Assembly (NCBI GenBank): GCA_004524725.1
Contig: SDNW01000007.1
Location: forward strand, 1 to 42,481
Direction of reading: 5' to 3'
Origin: Promethearchaeota archaeon
GTDB lineage: Archaea; Asgardarchaeota; Lokiarchaeia; Sigyniarchaeales; SOKP01
DNA length: 42,481 nt
Each line of letters begins with the position of its first letter. The first letter of the stretch is position 1. The notes beneath the pieces were generated by a model. The model saw nothing but the letters and a program-made list of their open reading frames with translations. It ran no database searches and was not told the DNA's origin. Shown in pieces: positions 7,820-16,071 of this stretch. A program made the position numbers and the translations under genes.

Positions 7820-8839
7820 TCAATTATAATCTATTAACTCAAAGATAGTATCAATTATTTTCAGAAGATTATAATTAGTCTTGACCGAGCTAAAGATAAA
7901 CTCCCACGGTCTATTTTCAAGATTGTTAAACTCAAAATACTCCATCAATTCCACTTTTGTTCGAATTAATTGTTCTTCTTGTGAATGATGATTTAAATTC
8001 AGTAAATCAACTTTATTGGCAATAATGATAATTGGAATCTCTCTTACTTCATCTCTGTTGACAATATTCCAAAATTCTTCTTTGGATTCTTTAAAACTTC
8101 GTTGATTCGCAATATCAATCATGTATATTAAGATATTCGATTCCTGAATACCATATAACCAATTTTTCCGCAGAATCAAGTTTCCAGGCATATCCCAGAT
8201 AGCCAATTGCCCATCTTCTTCTTGAAGATACTCGATATTGAACTTTTTGGTTGGAGTATAAAAATTTTCACTAAATTGACCCGTTTTCAGACGTCGAATA
8301 AACGATGTTTTTCCAACGTCATCAATTCCGAACAAAAAAACTTTGGTAAATATTTCCGAGGATTGAAAAGCAATTTCATGGTAGCGCTGTATAATCTCAT
8401 CACCATATCGTCGGATGTCAATAAATAATGTAATGAGGAAATTCTCGATTTCTAATTCATCTTCAAAAAAGCAACACTCGTCATTATTGAGCATTTCATT
8501 TGAAAGATCTTCAAATATCTCCTCATAATCATAGGGATTATCATCATCTTCAAAGATCAGTCCGATAATCATTTGATCATCAATCCCCATAGTAAAAACG
8601 TTTTGATCCTCTACTTTCTGAGAGACAGGGGGATCTAACCTATAATTAATTGAATTACGTACAAGATTTCTATGATTAGATACAGCACTTTCATGAGTTA
8701 TTTTTTCATGCCCTTGAATTATTTTTCTAATAAAATCATTATCATTTTTAACGTTAATATCAAATGGATAACTGTATATATCCAAATGACTCATATCGTC
8801 AAGATCCTTCCCTTTTAGTAGAAAAATATTGGATAACAA
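7820..8839 (-). CDS. small GTPase with N-terminal longin-like region
   Basis: The GTPase domain occupies residues about 165-339 of 339. It has the P-loop GIDDVGKTS at 171-179, switch I PTKKF near 195-199, the G3 motif WDMPG at 215-219, the G4 motif NKVD at 275-278 and a G5-like SSVK near 310. The residue after DxxG is Asn instead of the Gln used for hydrolysis in Ras, Rab and Arf proteins, so intrinsic hydrolysis may be slow or use another residue. The N-terminal 160 residues (NIFLLKG, later MIIGLIFEDDD) suggest a longin or roadblock-like fold, unproven. The start used is TTG at 8839; an ATG at residue 16 is an alternative. It lies downstream of the zinc-ribbon repeat gene on the same strand, 166 bases away. 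Confidence 0.85.
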   Translation of the reverse strand: MLSNIFLLKGKDLDDMSHLDIYSYPFDINVKNDNDFIRKIIQGHEKITHESAVSNHRNLVRNSINYRLDPPVSQKVEDQNVFTMGIDDQMIIGLIFEDDDNPYDYEEIFEDLSNEMLNNDECCFFEDELEIENFLITLFIDIRRYGDEIIQRYHEIAFQSSEIFTKVFLFGIDDVGKTSFIRRLKTGQFSENFYTPTKKFNIEYLQEEDGQLAIWDMPGNLILRKNWLYGIQESNILIYMIDIANQRSFKESKEEFWNIVNRDEVREIPIIIIANKVDLLNLNHHSQEEQLIRTKVELMEYFEFNNLENRPWEFIFSSVKTNYNLLKIIDTIFELIDYN

Positions 8840-9005
8840 AGAATAAATCCTATAATAGTATTAACAATAATATTGAAAATAAAAAATAATTAAAAAAAGT
8901 TTGTAATCTTCCCAAAAGCACTATCTTTATAGTTTTCGAAAATAATTGGAAGATCTAAGCTATGGATTCTTTCTCTAGTAGCAGTAAACGTATTAAAAAT
9001 CCTTT

Positions 9006-10391
9006 TTAAGAGCTATTGCCTTTTTCGTCCCCAGAATCTTCTTCCTCTTTCACATTATCGTTAGGAGGTTGTTCTGATTGTACATCCCCACTATTAACTT
9101 CTTCTTTAGTTTCTTCTTTAGTGTCATCATTTACCGGAGTGTCACAAATCGGACATTTTTTCCATCCTGGTCGTAAAGTATAGCCACAATTTTGACATTC
9201 CAGCATATCATCATCTGGTTTCCATTCTGGAATATTTAAGCCCCCACCTCTCCTTTTCTCAGCCAAATTCAGTAATTCCTCTTCGGTCCACACTTCCATT
9301 CCTTCTGGGATCCCTGAACCTCGCTCTTCCGTAAATTTAGACAGCTCCTCTTCCGTCCAGGTCGGCATACTGGGTTGAGCATCTAACCGTTTTTTAGCTT
9401 CTTCTGCAAGTTCTTCCGCGGTCCATGCCTTCATTTCCTGACCTCCGGGAGTTCTGATAACCTCAGAACTTTGAACTTCTTGAGCGCCTGGAGGAGATGG
9501 AGCTTGGCAACTTGCTGCTGAGAATTTTAAAAATGCTTCAAAACATTGAGTATATTTATCTTGACTATCACTTTCATTACTCACAATCATAAGGGTGATT
9601 TTATCAGTAGGGATAGGTAAAGCAATACTGGAAATAACAATATCAGAGGATGTTCTCCCAAATTCTAAATTGGAAGAAACTTTTTCCATTACTTTTAGTA
9701 AATCCTCATCCTCCATTAAGAAATCACATATAGGATCGCCATGGCGTTGATAATCCTCGTGATACTTGGCAAGTTGATTTTGGGTGACAACAGAGTCAAA
9801 AGAATTGAGTATGGCACTCACATATGGATAATGGTGTGATTTTGGACCCTTTAAAGAATCATCAATATTATAACCTCCTAAATCTAGATTTCCCATAACC
9901 GGAGCGAATAAAGGGTCGCTATCCTTAACTTTTCCAAATAGTATGGTTTTTCCTAAAACACATTTGATCTCCCCATAATAAGCGATTGGGTGATCGATAA
10001 ACTCTACTTTTTCTTTTACTTCTAACCGAGGAATCGTGCGAAAAATCACCTCTTCCCACGGAAGTTCCTTGACTGGAATAATTGCTACACATGATTTTAT
10101 AATTAACTCGGAAATATGCTTTAAATAATCCTTGAGAATTTTTTTAACGTCTTGATATTTTTCTTTTTTCAATTCCTCCGAAGCTTCTTTTATCATTTGG
10201 TCAAATTTCTCTTCATTCTTCTTGACAGATCCGCCAAAAGATCTAATTTCTCCAGCTATATTTTCCTTGAATATAAAAGTCGCGTCATCGATGATCTCCT
10301 TTTGCATATCCGTGATCTCTTCCACTAAGTAATCTTCTACTCGAATTTGAAGATTTTGAATGAATATAGATATTAATTTTGCTTCAGACAA
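9006..10391 (-). CDS. zinc-ribbon protein with three Trp-Thr-x-Glu-Glu-Leu repeats
   Basis: I do not recognise the N-terminal domain (residues 1-295), which begins with about 100 helical residues and continues as a mixed alpha/beta region. A Pro/Ser-rich linker follows. Three copies of an Mxx-W-T-x-E-E-L motif come next, with Trp at 323, 345 and 368, about 22 residues apart; each is followed by a charged helix ending in Arg. A degenerate fourth copy (PEWKPDDD, Trp390) leads into a zinc ribbon with Cys at 399, 402, 413 and 416. The last 45 residues are acidic and low in complexity. The layout suggests a scaffold that presents short binding peptides. The start is TTG at 10391, preceded by AAGGT. 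Confidence 0.75.
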   Translation of the reverse strand: MSEAKLISIFIQNLQIRVEDYLVEEITDMQKEIIDDATFIFKENIAGEIRSFGGSVKKNEEKFDQMIKEASEELKKEKYQDVKKILKDYLKHISELIIKSCVAIIPVKELPWEEVIFRTIPRLEVKEKVEFIDHPIAYYGEIKCVLGKTILFGKVKDSDPLFAPVMGNLDLGGYNIDDSLKGPKSHHYPYVSAILNSFDSVVTQNQLAKYHEDYQRHGDPICDFLMEDEDLLKVMEKVSSNLEFGRTSSDIVISSIALPIPTDKITLMIVSNESDSQDKYTQCFEAFLKFSAASCQAPSPPGAQEVQSSEVIRTPGGQEMKAWTAEELAEEAKKRLDAQPSMPTWTEEELSKFTEERGSGIPEGMEVWTEEELLNLAEKRRGGGLNIPEWKPDDDMLECQNCGYTLRPGWKKCPICDTPVNDDTKEETKEEVNSGDVQSEQPPNDNVKEEEDSGDEKGNSS

Positions 10392-10519
10392 AGTGGTTAC
10401 CTTATTTTTTATATACTATTTTGTGTTTTTATAAATATTGAAACGAAATGGATATAAAAATTTATTTAAATCCTAGTGATAAATTTTCTACACTCTAAAA
10501 GAGAATATGATTAGATAAT

Positions 10520-11557
10520 ATGAATAAGCTTAACGATTTGCAAGATTTACGAGTATGTTTTATTTCTGATATTCCAGAAAATGTGAAGGAATATCTTATC
10601 AATGGATTAAAGGGGCTTTCAAGGGTTACAATAATATTCCCAAAAGAGAGAACAGAAGAGAAACTCTTCAAATTAATTAAGGACGCTCAAGTTTTAATTG
10701 GTTGGCGTCCATCAATTGAACTAATGGAACATGCGAAAAATATGAGCGTCTTTATAAATCCAGGTGCTGGGATTCACCACTTATTAAGGGATTTTAGAGA
10801 AATCAACAAAAAAAGAAAGGTAATATTGATTAATGGGCATGGAAATTCCTATTTTGTAGCGCAACATACTGTTGCTTTATTACTTTCATTTATGAATAAG
10901 ATAATTCCACATCATCAGTGGATGAAAGAAGGAAGATGGCGAACAGGTGATGATGATGCCGCTTCTGTACCTCTACGCTTTAAAAATGTTGGATTTCTTG
11001 GATACGGAGCAATAAATAAAAAAGTCCATAAAATGTTATCTGGATTTAATATAAATTTTTCAATTTTAAGACGAAATTGGTCTAAAACAGAGAAGACACT
11101 GCCAACTGAGATTAAAAAATATAGTCCCAATCAACTTCATGATTTTCTTAAGGATATTGATATACTTATCATTGCAGTTCCCGTTACCAAATTAACACAT
11201 CATATAATTGGTGAAGAGGAACTAAAGCGCCTTGGACCCGAAGGAATTCTCATCAATGTCTCTCGAGGTGAAATAGTTAATCAAGAAGCCCTTTATAATG
11301 CATTGAAAAAAAACACCATCCTTGGTGCAGCAATTGATGTGTGGTACGATTATAATCCTCAAAGTGATGACCAAGGAAGAAAATTTCCCTATAAATTTCC
11401 GTTTCATCAATTAAATAACATTATATTATCCCCGCATCGAGGGTACTCTCCGTTTAGTGATCTACTCCGATGGAATGAAGTCATCGAAAATATTAAACGC
11501 ATAGCTCACAACAGAACCGATCTCCTCAATGTTGTGGATCTAAATGAGGGGTATTGA
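10520..11557 (+). CDS. D-isomer-specific 2-hydroxyacid dehydrogenase family protein
   Basis: The 345-aa protein has the two-domain fold of the 2-hydroxyacid dehydrogenase family, which reduces 2-oxoacids with NAD(P)H. The nucleotide-binding loop GFLGYGAINKKV lies near residue 155. The catalytic Arg motif INVSRGEIVN and the His motif LSPHRG are present. The Glu-containing motif that usually reads DVFxxEP is DVWYDYNP here, so the catalytic Glu is not evident and substrate preference cannot be assigned. It is flanked by intergenic DNA on both sides and precedes the CoiA-like gene on the same strand by 82 bases. Confidence 0.85.
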   Translation: MNKLNDLQDLRVCFISDIPENVKEYLINGLKGLSRVTIIFPKERTEEKLFKLIKDAQVLIGWRPSIELMEHAKNMSVFINPGAGIHHLLRDFREINKKRKVILINGHGNSYFVAQHTVALLLSFMNKIIPHHQWMKEGRWRTGDDDAASVPLRFKNVGFLGYGAINKKVHKMLSGFNINFSILRRNWSKTEKTLPTEIKKYSPNQLHDFLKDIDILIIAVPVTKLTHHIIGEEELKRLGPEGILINVSRGEIVNQEALYNALKKNTILGAAIDVWYDYNPQSDDQGRKFPYKFPFHQLNNIILSPHRGYSPFSDLLRWNEVIENIKRIAHNRTDLLNVVDLNEGY

Positions 11558-11639
11558 TACTTTTTTTATAATCCCTTTTTTCATAGGTTTAAATAAGTGC
11601 GCATAGATGAAATAGTAAAATCTTAAGGCATAATTCAAG

Positions 11640-12500
11640 GTGACTTCTGAATCTAAGGGGAATAGATCCCAATCTTTTGAACATATGCGAATGAAATTAT
11701 TCTTCTATGAGAATATACCTCTTTCAAATGAAATCATAGGTATTGAAGAGGAATATAAAATACAGGATCACATAATTGATGTATATGTTGAATTAGCGAA
11801 TGGAAACAAAATCGCCATCGAACTTCAACATTCGAAAATTTCTGATACAAAATTACTTGAAAGAACTCTGAATTATAACAAACAAGGTATATATGTGTTA
11901 TGGATTCTTAATGGTAATTCCTTTAATAGAGCCCCACATGATCAAGATGAAATAAGAATATCTAAGCTCGAATCTCAATTACATACAATCTATAATGGGC
12001 GAGTATATTATATTAATATGGAATCGAAAGGAGTAATAAGTGGAGTATATACCCTAAGCTATGTTCCATATTTTAATATAAAGGATGTTATATATAAAAA
12101 AAAAGCTACTAGTAAAAGATGTGTTTATTGCCAAGAAATTAAAACATTAGAGCTTAAATGTATTTCTGGAAAGTATAAATTAGCTATGTTTGAAGATGTA
12201 AATATAAAGTCTCGTTGTGAAACAGATATTTATCAGTTGCTTAGGAAATGTTGTAAAGCCAAGTTTAAGGAAGAATTAACAAATAAACCCCAAACATTAA
12301 TCATTCCGGTAGTAAAAATCGTCTCATTACTACGAGATAAGTATGGTTTTTATTTGGTGTATGATGCCCTAAAGACTTCTAAAAATAAATCAAATAAGTT
12401 AAAAATAGCACGACTGGGGTTTATGAAGGATTCCGAGGAGAAGATTAGAGAATGCATCAAGATATACTTAAGCGATTATATTGATTTATATAAACGATAA
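11640..12500 (+). CDS. CoiA-like PD-(D/E)xK nuclease family protein
   Basis: Residues 1-95 match the nuclease core of the CoiA competence-protein family: a helix with SFEHMRMK, then IIDVYVEL with Asp47, then IAIELQHSKIS with Glu61 and Gln63, and finally an Arg/Tyr helix and GIYVLWIL. The Asp...ExQ arrangement is the usual active site. The rest (to residue 286) is a Lys-rich region with a CVYC pair and shows no recognised domain. CoiA acts after DNA uptake in transformable bacteria; in archaea the role is unknown. The start is GTG at 11640. The base composition is as AT-rich as its surroundings, so recent transfer is not obvious. Confidence 0.7.
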   Translation: MTSESKGNRSQSFEHMRMKLFFYENIPLSNEIIGIEEEYKIQDHIIDVYVELANGNKIAIELQHSKISDTKLLERTLNYNKQGIYVLWILNGNSFNRAPHDQDEIRISKLESQLHTIYNGRVYYINMESKGVISGVYTLSYVPYFNIKDVIYKKKATSKRCVYCQEIKTLELKCISGKYKLAMFEDVNIKSRCETDIYQLLRKCCKAKFKEELTNKPQTLIIPVVKIVSLLRDKYGFYLVYDALKTSKNKSNKLKIARLGFMKDSEEKIRECIKIYLSDYIDLYKR

Positions 12501-12946
12501 ATATATTAAAAGTGACTTGAGTTGATTTTCTTTGTTCTATAATCGAATTTGGGTAAAAATAGGATTGCGTTTTTTCAAAAAATTGTAATTCTTTTTCTCA
12601 CTATTCATAGGAAAAAAATGATAAAGATCTGTCTGGTGAAATAATTTTTGAAAAATTTTTATATATAATTGAACAAATAGTAAATTTTCTAATAAATGTA
12701 TAAAACAAATTACTAACCACCTTTTAAACATGGAAAAAAAAATCATAAAAAAAGCGATAGAGGCTCAAATTCGACCATTTAAAGCCAAAATATTCAAATC
12801 AAGTCTAAGATCACTCAAATAGGCAAATAGGTAAAATTTTGGTTTTTATCAGATATTAATGCGTTAAAAAAAAAGGTTTATATATCAGTCTGCAATAAAT
12901 TATTATATAAAAAAAATTTAATGAAAAATAAGGTTAAGGCGATTGC
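12501..12946. other. gene-free stretch before the ribbon-helix-helix gene
   Basis: No convincing gene is seen in these 446 bases. The sequence is very AT-rich and contains a short tandem repeat of CAAATAGG near 12816-12832. The promoter of the next gene lies at its right end. Confidence 0.5.
12877..12884 (+). promoter_or_regulatory. BRE/TATA promoter of the ribbon-helix-helix gene
   Basis: TTTATATA follows a purine-rich AAAAAAAAGG stretch, a good archaeal BRE plus TATA box. Initiation would be expected near 12907-12911, leaving a leader of about 38 bases with AAGG before the ATG at 12947. Confidence 0.55.
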
Positions 12947-13237
12947 ATGAAAATCGTGACAGTTAATGTACCTGAAAGTTATATAGATGCGATAAATAAG
13001 TTAATAGGGGAAAATGGTCTTTATCCCTCCCGATCCGAACTCATTAGATGTGCAGTTCGTGATTTTCTTTTAAAAGAACTTAAAGCCGCCAATAATATTG
13101 TTCGTTTTAATAAAAGCGAATTAGATGATTTTGATGAGGAAAATTTTGTTCGTGTACCTAGCGAACGTTTAGATGATAATTCTGAACCTGTTACCGAATT
13201 TAAAACTTGGAAAATTGTGAAGAGATTAGAATTTTAA
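12947..13237 (+). CDS. ribbon-helix-helix (CopG/CdrS-like) transcription regulator
   Basis: This 96-aa protein opens with the beta-strand KIVTVNVPESYI, followed by two helices with YPSRSELIRCAVRDFL, the classic ribbon-helix-helix DNA-binding fold that works as a dimer. The sequence resembles a conserved archaeal group that includes the cell-division regulator CdrS of haloarchaea, but no ftsZ or sepF gene is nearby, so this link is weak. The C-terminal half is acidic and ends in KTWKIVKRLEF. It has its own promoter and a pyrimidine-rich terminator, so it is probably monocistronic. Targets could include the repeated sites upstream of the next gene. Confidence 0.82.
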   Translation: MKIVTVNVPESYIDAINKLIGENGLYPSRSELIRCAVRDFLLKELKAANNIVRFNKSELDDFDEENFVRVPSERLDDNSEPVTEFKTWKIVKRLEF

Positions 13238-13291
13238 ACATAAATAGGATCTTATTATAAAACTATCAATATAACTGGCAAAAACAAGTTC

Positions 13292-13341
13292 TTTTCTTTC
13301 TTTCTTTTTTTTAACGATTTCTGAGAAATAGACAAAATCGT
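13292..13341 (+). terminator. pyrimidine tract and stem-loop after the ribbon-helix-helix gene
   Basis: A C/T tract ending in eight T residues (to 13312) is followed by a 7-bp inverted repeat, ACGATTT at 13314-13320 and AAATCGT at 13335-13341. The T-tract alone would serve as an archaeal terminator about 60-75 bases after the stop codon. Confidence 0.5.
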
Positions 13342-13375
13342 AAAAAAATACATAAAAGTCTGGATATTATGGATT

Positions 13376-13404
13376 ACAAATTTTTCATTTTTTCAAAAAT
13401 TTGT
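13376..13404. repeat. 10-bp inverted repeat
   Basis: ACAAATTTTT at 13376-13385 pairs with AAAAATTTGT at 13395-13404 across a 9-base loop. It lies between the terminator of the regulator gene and the GalT-like gene, and could be a second terminator or a protein-binding site. Confidence 0.45.
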
Positions 13405-13417
13405 TAAACAACCATTT

Positions 13418-13527
13418 AATTTATCTAGTTATCTTTTTGAAGAAAGAAGATAAATTAGATATGCATCTTTACATAAATATCTATTAATCATAATTAGAGT
13501 AAATTCAATCTCAAACAATTTATCTAG
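13418..13527. repeat. repeated AATTTATCT sites upstream of the GalT-like gene
   Basis: AATTTATCTAG occurs at 13418-13428 and again at 13517-13527. The inverse, AGATAAATT, lies at 13448-13456 and forms a 9-bp inverted repeat with the first copy. The second direct copy ends 22 bases before the ATG at 13550, where bound protein could block transcription or translation. These look like operator sites. Confidence 0.4.
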
Positions 13528-13549
13528 AAATGAAGGTTAGTTGTGAGCA

Positions 13550-14818
13550 ATGATTGATGAAAAGAATAAAGAAGGACAATATAAACCAAAATTTATGGAA
13601 TGGGGTATTATTTCGAAAGATAATTTTAATGATATTTATGAGGTTCCTATTAAACGATGGGATCCCTTATCAACAATCTCTATAACTACTGATGAATTTG
13701 GGCTTCATAAAAAGTTAAAACGATACTATGGACATTATTCCTATTTGAGTCCTATACGAGGGAAACGGCCACAAGGTTATAAAGCGATTCAAGAGGCGAG
13801 TAAACGTTCAGACTTGAGTAAAGAGCATATAGATGCATTTAATGATGTATTTACTACGATTACTGAAGGTAAACTGATTTATGATACAAATGGTAATCAA
13901 ATTGGAGATGGTTATTCAATGATAATTACTCAAGATGAAGAAAAGAGAGAAAATCCTTTTTCTGATACCCCTCATAAAGCGGAACGCATCCCAACAAGCT
14001 GCAAAGCTCTAACCTTGATAAATCGTTATCCTGCTATGGCACGCGTAATCGAGCCCGATATATTAAACTATATTCAAGAGCGATTACCATCACATCTGAA
14101 GTTAGCTACTGGTATTAATTTATTGACTATATCTCGAGATTTTTATCCATCTTCTAACTTTGAATTAATGCCCGAGAATATCTTAACTGGAATTTTTCTT
14201 TCAATGAAAGAAGCGATATTATACTGCATTCTCGAAGCCATTGAAAGAGATTATTATGATATACCTGTAAATCCTTTCTTTAATATAGGAACTAAGGTGG
14301 GTGGATCCCAGCCTCGAATTCATAGTCAAACTTATATCGACCTAAATGGAGACGGGCATGGATCTCGTTTAGAGTTATTTCTAAAGGCTTTTAAAGAAAT
14401 GGGAGAAAATTGTCACCTCTGTGAGACTTCACATGGAGATAGTGATCGCATTATCATATCCACTCAATTTTGGACGTTTTATACCACGGGGAGTCCTGTA
14501 AGAAATTATCACATTAGATTTCATCCAAATGAACATATTCGAAGGTTTACGCATTTGAAAGTGAATCAGATTAAAGACTTGGCAAAAAACTTACGAAATA
14601 TATTTCTTGCTTTAGATAATATTGGAATTGATACTAATCGAAATATATTATTCAATTGTTGCCCGTATGGATATGATGCGGATTTTCACATGTTTGGCGA
14701 TATTATTCCCCATGAAGTCATAGGGGGTGCAGAAATGGCAGATGACATGAGGGTTGCTCGCAAATTACCCCATATGGCTGCAGCGGAAATAAGGGGCTCT
14801 CTGGAAGAGATTTTATAG
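13550..14818 (+). CDS. GalT-like HIT-superfamily nucleotidyltransferase
   Basis: The 422-aa protein looks like a divergent member of the galactose-1-phosphate uridylyltransferase branch of the HIT superfamily, which moves nucleoside monophosphates between sugar phosphates. NRYPAMARVIEP at 158-169 matches the conserved N-terminal-half segment. NIGTKVGGSQPRIHSQTYID at 245-264 matches the active-site strand, with His258 and Gln260 as the nucleophile and partner; the first His of the usual HPH motif is Arg256. CHLC at 288-291 may bind zinc. It lies 86 bases before an NDP-sugar pyrophosphorylase on the same strand, which supports a role in sugar activation. Substrates cannot be told from sequence. 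Family assignment is by motif only. Confidence 0.6.
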   Translation: MIDEKNKEGQYKPKFMEWGIISKDNFNDIYEVPIKRWDPLSTISITTDEFGLHKKLKRYYGHYSYLSPIRGKRPQGYKAIQEASKRSDLSKEHIDAFNDVFTTITEGKLIYDTNGNQIGDGYSMIITQDEEKRENPFSDTPHKAERIPTSCKALTLINRYPAMARVIEPDILNYIQERLPSHLKLATGINLLTISRDFYPSSNFELMPENILTGIFLSMKEAILYCILEAIERDYYDIPVNPFFNIGTKVGGSQPRIHSQTYIDLNGDGHGSRLELFLKAFKEMGENCHLCETSHGDSDRIIISTQFWTFYTTGSPVRNYHIRFHPNEHIRRFTHLKVNQIKDLAKNLRNIFLALDNIGIDTNRNILFNCCPYGYDADFHMFGDIIPHEVIGGAEMADDMRVARKLPHMAAAEIRGSLEEIL

Positions 14819-14904
14819 AACTGCATGGATTTTAATAAGTGACAAGTTTTAAATTAAACTCTAAATTAGTTTATTTTTGAATAAGATTCTAAGAGTGAAA
14901 TTCA

Positions 14905-16053
14905 TTGAGAGAATGGTCTGCCATAATACTTGCCGGAGGAAAAGGAACACGGCTCATGCCATTAACTTCATTAGTTCCAAAGCCTCTTGTAAAGGTCACC
15001 AATAAGCCAATGGTAGATTATTCCATCGCACACCTTATATATGCAGATATCAAACACATCATCCTTGCGTTAGCTTATAAAGGAGAGGATTTAAAGGAAT
15101 ATATTAATAGGACATGGACTGAAGATAAACTTGGAGATGTTGAACTAGAATGTATTGTTCAAGAAAGTAAGGGTACCGCAGATGCATATCGATTGCTTAC
15201 TGATGATTTAGATTCTGAGAATGTAGTTGTAAGTATGGCAGATATCGTTACGAACCTCCCAATGAGAGAATTCATGAGTTTTCATAAACAAAAAGGGGGA
15301 ATTTCCACGATTTCTATGAAAACTAGTGAAAGCCATACAAGCCAGTATGGAGTTATTTTATTAGATAAAAATAGGAAAATCTATCTTTTTTTGGAAAAGC
15401 CAGCGCCTATGGAACTTTATTTAAGCAGCATGGCATCTAGAACAGATCTTTTTCTGCATACAAATATTATCAATACAGGCATTTATTGTTTCAAAAAAGA
15501 AATTGGGAATGTCTTGCATGAATCGGGTCTAATCGATTTTGGTGGTGAAGTATTTCCCTATATGTTAGAAAACAATTATGATCTATATGGATTCGTAAAG
15601 AATTATTATTGGTTAGATTGTGGGAACGCTCAAACTTATATCTGGGCAAATTGGGATTTATTACGTAAATATTCCTGGCCAATAACGCCAAATGGAGAGG
15701 AATATGATGGTGTATATGTAATGGGGATTATTAATTCGGGACAAAACGTAAGCATAGAAAAGCCTACATGTTTCGGAGAATGTGTCGAATTAGGTAACAG
15801 AGTTAGAATTAAAGAATTATCTTCCATTGGGAATCAAGTCACCATTGGAGAGGATACGGTAATTGAAAAAAGTGTTGTGTGGGATAATGTAGAGATTGGA
15901 GCCGGATGTAGCATCGTTGAATCCGTTATATGCGATAATTGTCAAATCGGGAACAATGTAGTCCTAAATAAAGCAATAATCGCTCCAAATTGTAAAGTAA
16001 GCAATGAATCCAAAATTGAAGATAAGACTCTTGATCTTGGTACAATCCTGTGA
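14905..16053 (+). CDS. NDP-sugar pyrophosphorylase with left-handed beta-helix
   Basis: The enzyme would couple a sugar 1-phosphate to an NTP. The signature AGGKGTRLMPLTSLVPKPLV spans residues 10-29. The metal-binding Asp is probably in VSMADIV. The N-terminal Rossmann-like domain runs to about residue 245. A C-terminal hexapeptide-repeat beta-helix follows (IGNQVTIGEDTVIEKSVVWD and similar turns), as in GlmU, GlgC-like and mannose-1-phosphate guanylyltransferases. There is no extra acetyltransferase signature, so the helix may serve oligomerisation or regulation. The start is TTG at 14905, preceded by AAGAGTGA. It ends 18 bases from the convergent GH13 gene. Confidence 0.9.
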   Translation: MREWSAIILAGGKGTRLMPLTSLVPKPLVKVTNKPMVDYSIAHLIYADIKHIILALAYKGEDLKEYINRTWTEDKLGDVELECIVQESKGTADAYRLLTDDLDSENVVVSMADIVTNLPMREFMSFHKQKGGISTISMKTSESHTSQYGVILLDKNRKIYLFLEKPAPMELYLSSMASRTDLFLHTNIINTGIYCFKKEIGNVLHESGLIDFGGEVFPYMLENNYDLYGFVKNYYWLDCGNAQTYIWANWDLLRKYSWPITPNGEEYDGVYVMGIINSGQNVSIEKPTCFGECVELGNRVRIKELSSIGNQVTIGEDTVIEKSVVWDNVEIGAGCSIVESVICDNCQIGNNVVLNKAIIAPNCKVSNESKIEDKTLDLGTIL

Positions 16054-16071
16054 ATTAGCTAGATTCTTTTT

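Noticed and set aside
12537-12746. 69-codon frame on the minus strand in the gap before the ribbon-helix-helix gene
   Set aside because: It is rich in Phe, Leu and Lys codons expected from AT-rich DNA, has no SD and no recognisable motif.
12816-12832. Two CAAATAGG copies as a CRISPR-like or larger tandem repeat
   Set aside because: Only two short copies occur with no regular spacers.
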